64,000 nucleotides of DNA from Bosea sp. 685 (lineage in GTDB: Bacteria; Pseudomonadota; Alphaproteobacteria; Rhizobiales; Beijerinckiaceae). Each line of letters begins with the position of its first letter. Position 1 is the stretch's first letter. This document shows, in pieces, positions 8,907 through 18,319 of the stretch. The notes under the pieces are model-generated. The model ran no database searches. It had not been told where the DNA came from and saw nothing but the letters and a program-made list of their open reading frames with translations. The DNA is taken from assembly GCF_031884435.1 (NCBI RefSeq), contig NZ_CP134779.1, positions 2,480,001-2,544,000 on the forward strand, written 5' to 3'. Both the position numbers and the translations under genes were made by a program.

Positions 8907-10164
8907 CGGCGCCCCCGGTTTTCCTGAAGGGGCTTTCCGCTGCAAGCGCCTCCTGTGCCTGCGCGATATGCTGGCGCTCATTGACGAGATGGGCGGCGAC
9001 GGCGCGGCGAAGCCCGGGATCGGCGAGATGATGCAGCGAGCGCGTCAGCACCGGCCGGTAGCCGCGCGCGAGCTTATGCTCGCCCTGTGCGCCGGCCTCG
9101 ACGCGGCTGAGCTTATGGGCGATCGCGTAGTCGATCGCCTGATGATAGCAGAGCTCGAAATGCAGGAAGGGGTGGTCCTCGATGCAACCCCAGTTGCGGC
9201 CATAAAGCGTGTTGGCGCCGCGGAAATTGATCGCGCCGGCGATGTAGCGGCCGGCTCGCCTGGCCATCATCAGCACGATGCGCTCGCCCATTGCCGCGCT
9301 CACGGCCGAGAAGAAGGCGCGGTTGAGATAGGGCCGGCCCCATTTGCGCGAGCCGGTGTCCTCGTAGAAGGAATGGAAGTCGTCCCAGACGGCCTCAGTC
9401 AGATCTGGCCCGGACAGGACATCGACGGTGATGTCGGCCGAGAGTGCCTCGCGCCGCTCGCGCTTCAGTGCCTTGCGCTTCCGCGAGGCCAGCGTTCCCA
9501 GGAAATCGTCATAGGTTTCAAAGTCTTCGTTGCGCCAGTGAAACTGAAGGTCGTGCCGCTCCAGATAGCCGGCCTCGCGCAGCGCCGTGATGTCGGGCTC
9601 CTGCGCGAAGGTGACATGGACCGAGGAGGCGTTCGCTTGCCCGCGCAGCGCCTCCAGCCCGGCGATCAGCCCGGCGCGGGCCTCATCGGCGCGCAGGCCC
9701 TCGGCGACCAGCAGGCGCGGCCCGGTCGCGGGCGTGAAGGGGGCTGCGAGCTGGAGCTTGGGGTAGTAGCGCCCGCCGGCGCGCTCATAGGCATCGGCCC
9801 AGGCATGGTCGAAGACATATTCGCCCTGGCTGTGGCTCTTGAGGAAACTTGGCGCCGCCGCCAGCAGCGAGCCTTGCGCATCCTCGACCAGCAGATAGGC
9901 CGGGGACCAGCCGGAACGCCTGCCGACGCAACCGCTCTCCTCCAGGGCGAGCAGGAAGGCATGCGAGACGAAGGGATTGTCCTCGTCGACCGCCGAGGCG
10001 AGATCCAGGCAGGCAGGAGCCTGGGAGGTAGGGGCCGGGGAGGTTGCGGCCATGGCGGCGCGCAACGCGAGCGGGTTGGCGCAGGCGTTCCATGCGGCGG
10101 CGGGGACGGTCTTCAAAGACGTCGCGACGCGCACCCTGAGGTCGTCGCGTCCGTCAACACTCAA
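8899..10164 (-). CDS. FemAB-like/GNAT-family N-acyltransferase (DUF482-type)
   Basis: A 421-aa protein of the COG3146/DUF482 class, a doubled GNAT fold related to the FemAB peptidoglycan aminoacyltransferases. Seen in sequence: NPFVSHAFLLALEESGCV near the N terminus, SRKRKALKRERR in the middle, and the acceptor-domain pattern FRGANTLYGRNWGC...HFELCYHQAIDYAI. The substrate is unknown; acyl transfer to an amine is the family expectation. The start overlaps the gdpD stop (ATGA) and the end overlaps the next gene, placing it inside a tight operon. Confidence 0.88.
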   Translation of the reverse strand: MSVDGRDDLRVRVATSLKTVPAAAWNACANPLALRAAMAATSPAPTSQAPACLDLASAVDEDNPFVSHAFLLALEESGCVGRRSGWSPAYLLVEDAQGSLLAAAPSFLKSHSQGEYVFDHAWADAYERAGGRYYPKLQLAAPFTPATGPRLLVAEGLRADEARAGLIAGLEALRGQANASSVHVTFAQEPDITALREAGYLERHDLQFHWRNEDFETYDDFLGTLASRKRKALKRERREALSADITVDVLSGPDLTEAVWDDFHSFYEDTGSRKWGRPYLNRAFFSAVSAAMGERIVLMMARRAGRYIAGAINFRGANTLYGRNWGCIEDHPFLHFELCYHQAIDYAIAHKLSRVEAGAQGEHKLARGYRPVLTRSLHHLADPGLRRAVAAHLVNERQHIAQAQEALAAESPFRKTGGADD

Positions 10165-10925
10165 GGTTTGAAGCCCTCGAAGACCATCTGGTCGGCATGC
10201 AATGCGGCCCGCTCGCGATCCTGAACGTTGCGCACCGTCCAGCTCATCACCGGCAGGCCCAACGCCTCCCGACAGAGATAGGGAGCCGCGCTCGGCAAAT
10301 CAGCAACCTTCCAGGACAAAAAGTCCGGCCGGCTCTCGCCGAAATGCAGCAGATTGGCCAGCGCATGTTTCTGGGTGGCGTCGAGGTGATCATAGTCGGG
10401 ATAGGAATAGTCGCTCATCGCCACGATCCCGCGCGGAATGCCGGGTGCGAGCTTGCGCAATGCCGTGACGATCACGGGGTCGAAGGATTTCAGCACGATC
10501 GGCTGGCCGGCGCGCTGGTTGACGATCTCGGCCGTGCGCTGCGCCAAAGCGAGAGCGCCGTCGAAGCGGCTCTTGACCTCGATCACTAGCGGCACGCGCC
10601 CCGCGACCGCATCGAGAAAGGCGTTCAGCGTCGGAATGCGGTCACTGCTGCCCTTCAGGGCAATCCCGGCCAGCGCCTGCGCGCTCCGCTCGTTGACGAG
10701 GCCGGTCTCGGCCGTCAATCGGTCGAGCACGAAATCGTGAAACACCATCGCCTCGCCGTCTGCGCTGAGCTGGACGTCGCATTCGATGCCGAAGCCGCCA
10801 GCGATGGCGCCTTCGGCGGCGGACAGGCTGTTCTCGATCAACCCTATCTTCGCATCATGCAGGCCACGATGCGCGATTGGTCGGGCGACGAGCCAGCCGA
10901 GTCCGGATGTCGCAAGCTGCGCCAT
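10161..10925 (-). CDS. Glycerophosphodiester phosphodiesterase
   Basis: A 254-aa GDPD-family TIM barrel that hydrolyses glycerophosphodiesters to glycerol-3-phosphate and an alcohol. The metal-binding and catalytic pattern is visible: IAHRG (His19-Arg20-Gly21), ENS at about 31-33, then ECDVQLS and VFHDFVLDR. No signal peptide, so cytoplasmic and UgpQ-like. The ATG at 10925 shares one base with the ridA stop (TGATG); the frame is open far upstream but that part is a shadow of ridA. Confidence 0.93.
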   Translation of the reverse strand: MAQLATSGLGWLVARPIAHRGLHDAKIGLIENSLSAAEGAIAGGFGIECDVQLSADGEAMVFHDFVLDRLTAETGLVNERSAQALAGIALKGSSDRIPTLNAFLDAVAGRVPLVIEVKSRFDGALALAQRTAEIVNQRAGQPIVLKSFDPVIVTALRKLAPGIPRGIVAMSDYSYPDYDHLDATQKHALANLLHFGESRPDFLSWKVADLPSAAPYLCREALGLPVMSWTVRNVQDRERAALHADQMVFEGFKP

Positions 10926-11395
10926 CACGCGATCTCGAACATCGCCTCGACTTCGACGGCGGCGTCGGCCGGGAGTTCGGCGACGCCGATGGTCGAGCGG
11001 GCATGGCGCCCCTTGTCGCCGAGCGCCTCGACCATCAAATCCGAGGCGCCGTTCATGATCGCCGGCAGGCCGGCGAAATGCGGCATCGCGTTGATGAAGC
11101 CCCCGAGTCGCACGCAACGGGTGATCCGGTCGAGATCGCCGAGCGCGGCCTTCGCCTGCGCCAGCACGTTGATGGCGCAAAGCCGCGCCGCCTCGATGCC
11201 GGCCTCGTTGAAGATCTCGGCACCGAGCTTGCCCTTGTGGCTGTCGGAGAGCTTGCCATCGAGGCCAAAGCAGAGCTGGCCGGAGATCACCAGCAGCTTG
11301 CCGGTGATGACATAGGGCACATAATTCGCGACCGGCGCGGCCGGAGAGGGCAGGGTGATGCCGAGTTCGGCAAGCTTGGCTTCGATTGCGCTCAT
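10925..11395 (-). CDS. RidA/YjgF-family enamine/imine deaminase
   Basis: A 156-aa member of the RidA superfamily, which clears reactive enamine/imine intermediates from PLP enzymes. The long form of the fold is present, with IEAKLAELGITLP at the start, VISGQLCFG, and ERxG-like IGVAELPADAAVEVEAMF at the end. In the canonical catalytic position of RidA (an Arg in the NR-AR-V motif) I see NAMPHFAGLP, so it may belong to a Rid subfamily without deaminase activity. ATG 11395 gives the usual start. It heads the minus-strand operon and is divergent from eipB. Confidence 0.9.
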   Translation of the reverse strand: MSAIEAKLAELGITLPSPAAPVANYVPYVITGKLLVISGQLCFGLDGKLSDSHKGKLGAEIFNEAGIEAARLCAINVLAQAKAALGDLDRITRCVRLGGFINAMPHFAGLPAIMNGASDLMVEALGDKGRHARSTIGVAELPADAAVEVEAMFEIA

Positions 11396-11591
11396 GGGGC
11401 GTGCTCCGGCTCGATGGAATAAAACCTTCATGGCCGATGGCCGGGCAAGCCGCAAGCAGCCTCGATATGCTCGCAAGGCGGCTCGGCCCGGCGTTCACGA
11501 AGGCGGCCTTACGCCTTGTTTGCGCCACCGCTGCAATGCACCTAGATTCGTTCGATCACCTATTCGGTCACCTAGCAGAGCGGCAAATGTC

Positions 11592-12443
11592 ATGAGCATG
11601 AACGGATTTGGCCTTGCGAGTACCCTGGCGGGTATCCTGAGCACGGTCGCCGTGCTGGCGAGCGTCGGCGCCTCGGCGCAGCCTCAATCGGTCGGGCGCG
11701 TGGTTCTGGCGCCCCATCGCGCGGTCTATGATCTTGTGCTCGACGACGACAAACCCGCCACCAGCATCGAGGCGGCGCGCGGTCGCATTGCCTTCGATTT
11801 CACCGGCGATGCCTGCGAGGGCTATGTACTCTCCTTTCGCCAGGTCACGCAGGTGAGCAGCAGCGAAGGCGGTCCGCGCACCATCGATGCGCGCACGACG
11901 AGCTTCGAGGCCGGCGACGGGGCGAGCTACCGCTTCAAGACCGAAAGCTCCGCGGCCGGCGCTCCGGCCGAGATCGTCGACGGCTCGGTCCAGAAATCCG
12001 GTGGCGGCTACGAGATCAAGCTCAGCGCGCCCAAGCCCGAGACGGTGCGCCAGACGACGGACGCCCTGTTCCCGAACGCGCAGATGAAGGCGGTGATCGA
12101 GGCCGCGCGCGCCGGCAAGACCACGCTGAACGTGCGCCTCTATGACGGCGCCAATAGCGGCAAGGAGGTCTATGACACGCTCTCGGTGATCGGGAAGCGG
12201 ATCGAGACCAAGCCCTCCGAGGCACCGCTGCAGCGGCCGGAATTCGAGACGCTCGCGCGCTGGCCGGTGTCGATCTCCTATTTCAAGGTCGATTCCGGCG
12301 AGACCACGCCCTCCTACACCATCTCCTTCGAGCTCTATGAGAATGGCGTGACCGGCGCGATCAAGCTCGACTATGGCAGCTTCGCCCTGCGCGGCACGCT
12401 CACGCGTCTGGATCTTCTTCCGAAGCAGGATTGCGCGAAGTAG
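11592..12443 (+). CDS. eipB: Cell envelope integrity protein EipB (DUF1849)
   Basis: A 283-aa periplasmic protein with an N-terminal signal sequence (cleavage likely after GASA, about residue 29). It matches the EipB/DUF1849 family of beta-spiral proteins needed for envelope integrity in Brucella: [13 protein letters not shown] opens the mature protein, and two cysteines, one in GDACEGY and one four residues from the end, match the disulfide pair of the family. ATG 11592 begins the signal peptide; upstream frame is not coding-like. Its 3' end overlaps the dinB 3' end by 44 bp on the other strand. Confidence 0.93.
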   Translation: MSMNGFGLASTLAGILSTVAVLASVGASAQPQSVGRVVLAPHRAVYDLVLDDDKPATSIEAARGRIAFDFTGDACEGYVLSFRQVTQVSSSEGGPRTIDARTTSFEAGDGASYRFKTESSAAGAPAEIVDGSVQKSGGGYEIKLSAPKPETVRQTTDALFPNAQMKAVIEAARAGKTTLNVRLYDGANSGKEVYDTLSVIGKRIETKPSEAPLQRPEFETLARWPVSISYFKVDSGETTPSYTISFELYENGVTGAIKLDYGSFALRGTLTRLDLLPKQDCAK

Positions 12444-13758
12444 CGCTTGCGCCGCTGGCCCGCTGCGGACCGCGCAGACTGAGGCCCTTGCCGATCGACG
12501 CATCGCCGAAGCGCGCGCGCAGCGCGTCGAGCGCGCCCTCCATCGCCTTCAGCCTGGGGGTCGCGACATCGGCGAGGTCGCCATGGTCGGCTTCCTCGGG
12601 GGCGCTGAAATCGCTCGCGCCGATGCCGATCAGCCGGTAGCGCTGGCCGTTGCATTCGCGCCTGAGCAGGTCGCGCCCAGCGGCGAACAGCCTGGCCGCC
12701 AATTGTGTCGGCTCCGGCAGGCGACTGGCGCGCGTGATCGCGTGAAAATCCGCCGTCTTCAGCTTCATGGTGATGGTCCGGCCCGCGAGTGCCTGGGCCT
12801 TGAGGCGTTTCGAGGTTTTCTCGCAGAGCCGCCACAGCACCGGCTCGAGATCCTCGAAGCGCGAAAGATCGGTGTCGAGCGTGGTTTCGCTGGACACGCT
12901 CTTGGTCTCGCGGTCGGGCGTGACCTGGCGCTCGTCGATGCCGTTGGCGAGCTTCTTCAGTCGCGGCCCATCCTTGCCGGCCAGGCGGAAGAGCTTGTCG
13001 ATCGGCGCTTCGCGCAGATCGCCGATCAGGCGGAAGCCGGATTCGGCGAGCTTGGCCGCACTCGCCTGGCCGACACCGGGAATGAGGCTGACCGGCTTTC
13101 TCGCCAGAAACGCGACGGCCTCCGCCCGCCCGATGACGGAGAAGCCGCGCGGCTTGTCCATGTCGGAGGCGACCTTGGCCAGGAATTTGGCATAGGACAG
13201 GCCGATGGAGATGCTGATCCCGACTTCGCCTTCGATCCGCTTGGCGAAGCGCGCGAGCGTGATGGCGGGGCTGGCGTGATGCAGCCGCTCGGTTCCGGCG
13301 AGGTCGAGAAAGGCCTCGTCGATCGAGAGCGGCTCGACCAGCGGCGTCAGCTCCTGCATTAATCGCCTGACCTCGCGCCCGGCCGCGACATATTTCGCCA
13401 TGTTCGGCTTGACGACCACGGCTTCGGGGCAGGCCTCCAGGGCCTTGAACATCGGCATCGCCGAGCGCACGCCATAGGTCCGCGCGATATAGCAGGCCGT
13501 CGAGACCACGCCGCGCTTGCCGCCGCCGATGATCACCGGCTTGTCGAGCAGCGTGGGATCGTCGCGCTTCTCGATTGCCGCATAGAAGGCGTCGCAGTCG
13601 ATATGGGCGAGGCTCAAGGCATCGCGCTCGGGATGGCGCAGCAGCCGCGGGGAGCCGCAAGCCGGGCAGCGGCGCAGCGCAGCGATTGCCTCCTCATGGT
13701 CGATGAGGCAATCGCGGCAGAGCACGCGCCGCGCAGGCTGCGCGGCCCGGTCGGTCAC
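12400..13758 (-). CDS. dinB: DNA polymerase IV with N-terminal zinc-finger-like extension
   Basis: A 452-aa Y-family translesion polymerase. Catalytic carboxylates are in HIDCDAFYA (Asp54, Asp56) and SIDEAFLDL. The helix-hairpin-helix thumb region ([12 protein letters not shown]) and little-finger domain follow. Before the palm sits a ~45-residue extension with two CxxC pairs (Cys14/17 and Cys31/34) that looks like a zinc ribbon; similar extensions occur in other alphaproteobacterial DinB proteins. The beta-clamp-binding tail is not obvious. It overlaps DUF3572 upstream (ATGA) and eipB at the 3' end. Confidence 0.95.
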   Translation of the reverse strand: MTDRAAQPARRVLCRDCLIDHEEAIAALRRCPACGSPRLLRHPERDALSLAHIDCDAFYAAIEKRDDPTLLDKPVIIGGGKRGVVSTACYIARTYGVRSAMPMFKALEACPEAVVVKPNMAKYVAAGREVRRLMQELTPLVEPLSIDEAFLDLAGTERLHHASPAITLARFAKRIEGEVGISISIGLSYAKFLAKVASDMDKPRGFSVIGRAEAVAFLARKPVSLIPGVGQASAAKLAESGFRLIGDLREAPIDKLFRLAGKDGPRLKKLANGIDERQVTPDRETKSVSSETTLDTDLSRFEDLEPVLWRLCEKTSKRLKAQALAGRTITMKLKTADFHAITRASRLPEPTQLAARLFAAGRDLLRRECNGQRYRLIGIGASDFSAPEEADHGDLADVATPRLKAMEGALDALRARFGDASIGKGLSLRGPQRASGASATSRNPASEEDPDA

Positions 13759-14045
13759 GGGGCGTCGCCCATCGGCGGTCCGGCGAGCCGTCCGCGGGCC
13801 TGAGCGACGATTTCCGGATTCAAGCTTAAATTTCCGGCAAACTCCAACAGCAGCGAATCGCTGCCGGCGAGATGATCGAGCACTGCGGCGAGGAAACCGG
13901 GCTCTTGCGCCGCTGCTCTTAGATTCGAGGGGCCGAGGCCGGTTTGCGCCAGAAACGGCTCCAGGCGCGCCGGATCTGCAGCGAGGAAGCCCAGCGCGCG
14001 CAGCGCGAGGTTTTCGGCATCCTCGACGGAGGGGGATCTTGCCAT
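13755..14045 (-). CDS. DUF3572-family protein
   Basis: A 96-aa alphaproteobacterial protein of unknown function. It fits DUF3572 by the pattern [16 protein letters not shown] near the N terminus and [19 protein letters not shown] in the middle. It is cytoplasmic and predicted mostly helical. It overlaps dinB by four bases (ATGA), so it is translated together with the polymerase. No catalytic motif is visible. Confidence 0.85.
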   Translation of the reverse strand: MARSPSVEDAENLALRALGFLAADPARLEPFLAQTGLGPSNLRAAAQEPGFLAAVLDHLAGSDSLLLEFAGNLSLNPEIVAQARGRLAGPPMGDAP

Positions 14046-14184
14046 GGCGGGAGCTGCCTTCCGAATCGAGCTTCAGGTTTGCGTTTCGTCAACGGCTCTC
14101 ATGCTAACGTAATCTTTGAATGAGGCCGCCAACTTGTGATGGCAGGATCGAGATGGCCTGTCAGTGGCGCGTTTGAAGGGCGGC

Positions 14185-14556
14185 ATGATGAAGACGGTTT
14201 TGATCGTCGAGGACAATGAGCTCAACATGAAGCTCTTCAATGATTTGCTTGAAGCGCATGGCTATGCCACGCTGAAGACTGCCGATGGCATCGAGGCGAT
14301 CGAACTCGCGCGCACGCATCATCCCGATCTGATTTTGATGGACATCCAGCTTCCCGAGGTCTCGGGGCTCGAAGTCACCAAATGGATCAAGGAGGATGAT
14401 ACCCTCAAATCCATCCCCGTTATCGCGGTGACGGCTTTTGCGATGAAGGGTGACGAAGAACGCATTCGCGAGGGAGGCTGCGAGGCTTATCTCTCCAAGC
14501 CGATCTCGGTGGCAAAATTCTTGGAGACGGTCCGCGCCTACGCTGGCCCAGCCTGA
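14185..14556 (+). CDS. divK: Single-domain response regulator DivK
   Basis: A 123-aa receiver-only protein that controls asymmetric division and CtrA activity in alphaproteobacteria. Nearly the whole length follows Div[25 protein letters not shown] with the phospho-acceptor Asp53, [19 protein letters not shown] and KPISV with the conserved Lys. ATG 14185 is chosen because it puts the Asp at position 53 as in Caulobacter DivK and has AAGGG five bases upstream; a GTG at 14164 would add seven residues. pleD follows after 18 bp, the usual order. Confidence 0.97.
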   Translation: MMKTVLIVEDNELNMKLFNDLLEAHGYATLKTADGIEAIELARTHHPDLILMDIQLPEVSGLEVTKWIKEDDTLKSIPVIAVTAFAMKGDEERIREGGCEAYLSKPISVAKFLETVRAYAGPA

Positions 14557-14574
14557 GGCTTCGAAAGCAAAACC

Positions 14575-15951
14575 ATGTCAGCCCGTGTCCTCGTCGTCGA
14601 CGACATCGTCACCAATGTGAAGCTGCTGGAGGCGAAGCTTTCAGCGGAGTATTTCGACGTCGTGACCGCGCTGAACGGAATCGAGGCGCTGGCGATCTGC
14701 GAACGCGGCGAGGCGGACATCGTCCTGCTCGACGTGATGATGCCGGGCATGGACGGCTTCGAGGTCTGCCGGCGCTTGAAGAACGGCGCGACCACGGCCC
14801 ATATCCCGGTCGTGATGGTGACGGCGCTCGATCAGCCCGGCGATCGCCTGAAGGGGTTGGATGCCGGGGCTGACGATTTCCTGACCAAGCCGCTGGACGA
14901 CACCGCGCTGTTTGCCCGCGTGCGCAGCCTTGTTCGCTTGAAATCCGTCACGGACGAGTTGCGCAACCGCGCTTTCGCCTCGCGCCGGCTCGGCATCGCC
15001 GATCCGCTTGCCGCCGCAGCCTCCGAGACCGGTCTGAACGGCCGCATCCTGGTGATCGAGGACCGGCCGACCGTGACCGAACGGCTGTCGAGCGCGCTTT
15101 CGGCCTTCCACGTCGTCGAGATCGAGACCGATCCGCATCAGGCCCTGGTGCGGGCTGCCGAGGGCGATTACGACAGCGTTCTCGTCAGCCTTGACCTCAA
15201 GGCCTATGACGGCCTGCGCATCTGCAGTCAGCTGCGCTCGCTCGAGCGCACCCGCAACGTCTCGGTGCTGATGCTGGGCGAGGCCGAGGACCGCACCCGC
15301 ATCCTGCGCGGCCTCGAGATCGGGGCCCATGACTTCCTGATCCGTCCGGTCGACCGCAACGAGCTCCTGGCGCGCGTACGCACGCAGGTGCGCCGCAAGC
15401 GCTTTACCGAGCGGCTGCGCGACAGCGTCCAGTCGTCCATGGAAATGGCGGTGATGGATCAGCTCACCGGCCTGCATAACCGCCGTTTCATGGACAGCCG
15501 CATGGGCACGATGTTCGATGAATCGGCGCTCAGGGCCCGCTCGCTCGCCATGCTCGTCCTCGATGTCGATCGCTTCAAGGTCGTCAACGACACCTGGGGG
15601 CATGACGCTGGCGACGAGGTGCTGCGCGAATTCGCCGATCGGGTGCGCGCCTGCACGCGCGGCATCGATCTGGTCGCCCGAATGGGCGGCGAGGAGGTCG
15701 TCGTGGTGCTGCCCGATACCGCTCTGGACGCGGCCTGCGCGGTTGCAGAGCGTATCCGCGAGCGGGTCGAGGCCGAGCCTTTCAGCATCCACCGCAACAC
15801 GCGCTCCATCACGGTGACGGTCTCGATCGGGGTCGCGAGCCGGCGCGCGGGCGATGCCTCGGCAGCGGAGATGATGAAGCGCGCCGATGATGCGCTCTAC
15901 CGCGCCAAGGATGCCGGGCGAAACCGCGTCATCGTGGCTAATGCCGCCTAA
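14575..15951 (+). CDS. pleD: Response regulator diguanylate cyclase PleD
   Basis: A 458-aa REC-REC-GGDEF protein that makes cyclic di-GMP when phosphorylated. The first receiver has Asp53 in LLDVMMPGMDG and Lys in LTKPLDD. The second receiver (about 155-280) lacks the acidic triad, as in PleD. The GGDEF domain (about 295-458) has DQLTGLHNRR, a GGEEV signature instead of GGEEF, and an RGID sequence five residues before it that matches the RxxD product-inhibition site. It is in an operon with divK, with which it acts in cell-cycle and pole development. Confidence 0.96.
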   Translation: MSARVLVVDDIVTNVKLLEAKLSAEYFDVVTALNGIEALAICERGEADIVLLDVMMPGMDGFEVCRRLKNGATTAHIPVVMVTALDQPGDRLKGLDAGADDFLTKPLDDTALFARVRSLVRLKSVTDELRNRAFASRRLGIADPLAAAASETGLNGRILVIEDRPTVTERLSSALSAFHVVEIETDPHQALVRAAEGDYDSVLVSLDLKAYDGLRICSQLRSLERTRNVSVLMLGEAEDRTRILRGLEIGAHDFLIRPVDRNELLARVRTQVRRKRFTERLRDSVQSSMEMAVMDQLTGLHNRRFMDSRMGTMFDESALRARSLAMLVLDVDRFKVVNDTWGHDAGDEVLREFADRVRACTRGIDLVARMGGEEVVVVLPDTALDAACAVAERIRERVEAEPFSIHRNTRSITVTVSIGVASRRAGDASAAEMMKRADDALYRAKDAGRNRVIVANAA

Positions 15952-16274
15952 AAACCTGCTCTAGCGGCCCGAAACGGTTAGCCGGTAAGGTTAAGCATCG
16001 ATGAATATTGGTGAATCGGTCCAATTGGATTGATTCGGGAGGGCCTGCCTGTAGGGTCGATTCAACGCAGCGGCTAACTGTTGCTGCTTCGAAACGCCCT
16101 TCGGGCTCCCGGATCCGCCGCATCTCCTGGGAAACCGCTGGGCTCGGCCGGTCGGTGACGGATTTCTGGCCTCATCAGAACCGTCGCCGGCCGACCACCT
16201 CTCAAAACCTGATGCAGATGGAGGAAGCCCGGTATTCGGGCGAATGCCTGCATCCTGCGCGCCAAGAGTGGTTT
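15952..16274. other. Intergenic region after pleD
   Basis: A 323-bp stretch with no ORF that looks coding and no clear terminator hairpin. It is slightly AT-richer just after pleD, with several short direct and inverted repeats. I see nothing nameable. Confidence 0.4.
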
Positions 16275-16475
16275 TCAGAAATAGCGCGAGAACAGCGCCG
16301 GCAGTGCGTAGCCGAGCCCGGCGAAGAGCGCGAGGATCGCGAGCAGCATCAGCCCTGCCTTCAGCCGGCTGAGCGCGAAACGCGACGAATCGACTTCCAC
16401 GAGCAGCTTCAGGAAGCGCCGCCACGGGCTGTGGCCTGGAGCGAGGGGCTCGACATGCTTGTCGCCGTTGGTCAA
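16275..16475 (-). CDS. Small single-pass membrane protein, hypothetical
   Basis: A 66-aa ORF whose C-terminal half is one strong hydrophobic segment (about residues 40-62, LKAGLMLLAILALFAGLGYALPAL), with a charged N-terminal half (PWRRFLKLLVEVDSSRF). The only available start is TTG at 16475 and there is no clear ribosome binding site, so reality of the gene is uncertain. The helix-plus-amphipathic pattern is more protein-like than the overlapping frames. It is flanked by two ~320-bp gaps. Confidence 0.45.
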   Translation of the reverse strand: MTNGDKHVEPLAPGHSPWRRFLKLLVEVDSSRFALSRLKAGLMLLAILALFAGLGYALPALFSRYF

Positions 16476-16808
16476 GGACGATGTCCGATCGGGGAGGAGG
16501 ATAGGTTCTAATTGGCAGGCGCCGGCATCGTCTCAACGGCCCGCGCGAGCCCATAAGCCCTTCGGCCTGCAAAGATCGGGCGAGAAGTCCATGCTACGCC
16601 AGTCGTTGCCCGCGCCAAGTGACATATTCGTCGCAGGCAGACGCAAAACCCGGCCGCCCAGTTGGCCCACTATCGGCCTCGGAATTTGCAGCGCAGCAAA
16701 TCAATCCACGGTAGCGCTCCGGCGTGATACCCTGATGACGATTCGCAATCCAGGCTTGTTCGGATTGCGAAGATGCTGGCCTGACATCCTCATTCTATGG
16801 AGCGACCC
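16476..16808. other. Intergenic region, no feature recognised
   Basis: About 330 bp between divergent small genes. No ORF with a credible ribosome binding site, no tRNA and no strong hairpin were seen. It must contain the promoter of the exported cysteine-rich protein that follows. Confidence 0.4.
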
Positions 16809-17135
16809 ATGCGTACCCTCGCATTGGCGCTCTGCCTTACGGTATCACCGTTGGGCGGAGGGCTTGTCTACGCGCATAGTTGGTACCCTTACGACTGCTG
16901 CAGCGACCGCGATTGCTGGCCCATGGGAATGGACCAGGACGCCCGTGAGCCAGATCCCCGCAGCGTTCCCGGAGGCTATATGACCCATGATGGTCATTTC
17001 GTCCCGGAAAGCGCCACGCGGGTCTCGAAAGACGGGCGTTTTCACATCTGCCGGAGCGGGGGCACCCTGACCGGGACCGTGATCGCGCCGTCGCAGCGGC
17101 CCTTCTGCCTGTTCGTGCCCAAGCCGTCCTACTGA
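16809..17135 (+). CDS. Small secreted cysteine-rich protein, hypothetical
   Basis: A 108-aa product with a signal peptide (MRTLALALCLTVSP..., cleavage likely after VYA). The mature start is HSWYPYDCCSDRDC, a pattern I associate with unnamed periplasmic proteins of rhizobia and relatives. Further Cys residues (HICRSGG, RPFCLF) could form two or more disulfides. ATG 16809 follows another in-frame ATG at 16797; the later one gives the tidier signal peptide. Function unknown. A perfect terminator hairpin follows. Confidence 0.72.
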   Translation: MRTLALALCLTVSPLGGGLVYAHSWYPYDCCSDRDCWPMGMDQDAREPDPRSVPGGYMTHDGHFVPESATRVSKDGRFHICRSGGTLTGTVIAPSQRPFCLFVPKPSY

Positions 17136-17161
17136 GGGCGGCATCGCGGCAGGCCGAAATG

Positions 17162-17190
17162 AAAAACCGCTCGGGATACGAGCGGTTTTT
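17162..17190. terminator. Bidirectional intrinsic terminator
   Basis: A perfect 12-bp stem (AAAAACCGCTCG / CGAGCGGTTTTT) with a 5-nt loop and a T-run on each strand lies between the convergent secreted-protein gene and rpmG. It can therefore end transcription from both sides. Confidence 0.9.
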
Positions 17191-17224
17191 CGAGAGCGTT
17201 GTTATGCCTGAAGCGTAACCAGGA

Positions 17225-17392
17225 TCACTTGATCTTGGTTTCCTTGAACTCGACGTGCTTGCGCGCGACGGGATCGTACTTCTTCTTGGACATCTTCTCG
17301 GTCATCGTGCGGGAGTTCTTCTTGGTGACATAGAAGAAACCGGTATCCGCCGTCGAGAGCAGCTTGATCTTGATGGTCACGGCCTTGGCCAT
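17225..17392 (-). CDS. rpmG: 50S ribosomal protein L33
   Basis: A 55-aa basic protein matching alphaproteobacterial L33: [20 protein letters not shown] at the start, then [11 protein letters not shown] and [19 protein letters not shown]. The cysteine-free form is typical of the class. It lies on the large subunit near the E site. Start ATG 17392 is fixed by the conserved N terminus. It is downstream of nudix, DUF983 and rnr on the same strand, an order common in Hyphomicrobiales. Confidence 0.97.
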   Translation of the reverse strand: MAKAVTIKIKLLSTADTGFFYVTKKNSRTMTEKMSKKKYDPVARKHVEFKETKIK

Positions 17393-17584
17393 GGGATTAT
17401 CCTCGAGCCTGAGGGGCTGGTGAGGCCCTTTAAAAAGAAAATGGCCGGGCGGACCCGGCAAACCGTCGGGTGGGGGAATGCCGCAACGAGCCGGCGAAGT
17501 CAAGAAAGAATGGCGCGCGCCTGGCTGTTTCCGCCTTGTCGCGTCATGCGGCGTAGCATGGCGCCCCGATGGTGGGTGTGGCTT

Positions 17585-18319
17585 CTATAACTCCTCGCGG
17601 ACGAAATGGCCGTTCTTCTCCCAATAATAGGGAACTGGCAGATAAGGCGCGAAGCCCGCGCTGAGCCGTGCGTCGACTTCTTTCAGAATCACCTGCGTGA
17701 TCGTCGGCAGATCGAGCTTCTGCGCATCCGCGAAGGTCACCCAGACGAGTTCGATCAGTTCCGAATCGGGGCCTGTCACCCCCTCGACCTTCCCGGCGAG
17801 GGCGCCGTAGTCGATAGCGAAGAAGCGCGTGTCGAAGCGCTTGGGCCGGCGCGGCGGTGTTACGGCCCGCGCCACGAATGTAATGGCGCTGAGGTCGGGG
17901 AAAATCCCGTGGCTGGCGAAGCCCGCCCAGCTGCCGGCGGGTGGCTTCTCGGGCGTTCCGAGCTCGCTTGAGCCGAAGAGCAGCCCCGTCTCCTCGAAAG
18001 TCTCGCGAATGGCGGCCAGCGCCAGCGCCCGCGCCTTCATCGGGCTCGGGCGCTGCGTACGCGCCATCAGCCGGTTTTCGCAGATCTGGCCGAGTGCGCC
18101 GGTCGCCGTCATGCGGCGGTCTTCCGGATCGATCCTGCCGCCGGGAAAGACGAATTTTCCGGGCATGAACTTATGACCGGGATGGCGCTTGCCCATCAGG
18201 ACGCGCGGCGTCTTCGCCGAGCGGTCGATGATCAGCACCGTCGCCGCATCCTTGGGGCGCAGATTGACCTTGACGCGCGCGCGCTCGGCCTGCGTCAGCG
18301 TGACGACATGGTCGCTCAC
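17585..18319 (-). CDS. NUDIX hydrolase
   Basis: A 244-aa hydrolase of nucleoside-diphosphate-linked substrates. The Nudix box is split: GGRIDPEDRR at about 60-69, an insertion of ~30 residues, then REtfEEtG at 105-112 (AAIRETFEETGLLF), which keeps the metal-binding glutamates. This inserted form is common among CoA-pyrophosphatase-like and unassigned Nudix proteins. The start is GTG 18319, overlapping the DUF983 stop (GTGA). A much longer open frame upstream is only a shadow of DUF983. Confidence 0.92.
   Translation of the reverse strand: MSDHVVTLTQAERARVKVNLRPKDAATVLIIDRSAKTPRVLMGKRHPGHKFMPGKFVFPGGRIDPEDRRMTATGALGQICENRLMARTQRPSPMKARALALAAIRETFEETGLLFGSSELGTPEKPPAGSWAGFASHGIFPDLSAITFVARAVTPPRRPKRFDTRFFAIDYGALAGKVEGVTGPDSELIELVWVTFADAQKLDLPTITQVILKEVDARLSAGFAPYLPVPYYWEKNGHFVREEL

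Noticed and set aside
16008..16511. A 167-codon plus-strand frame after pleD
   Set aside because: No ribosome binding site, no domain, and composition like the antisense of other frames in the gap.
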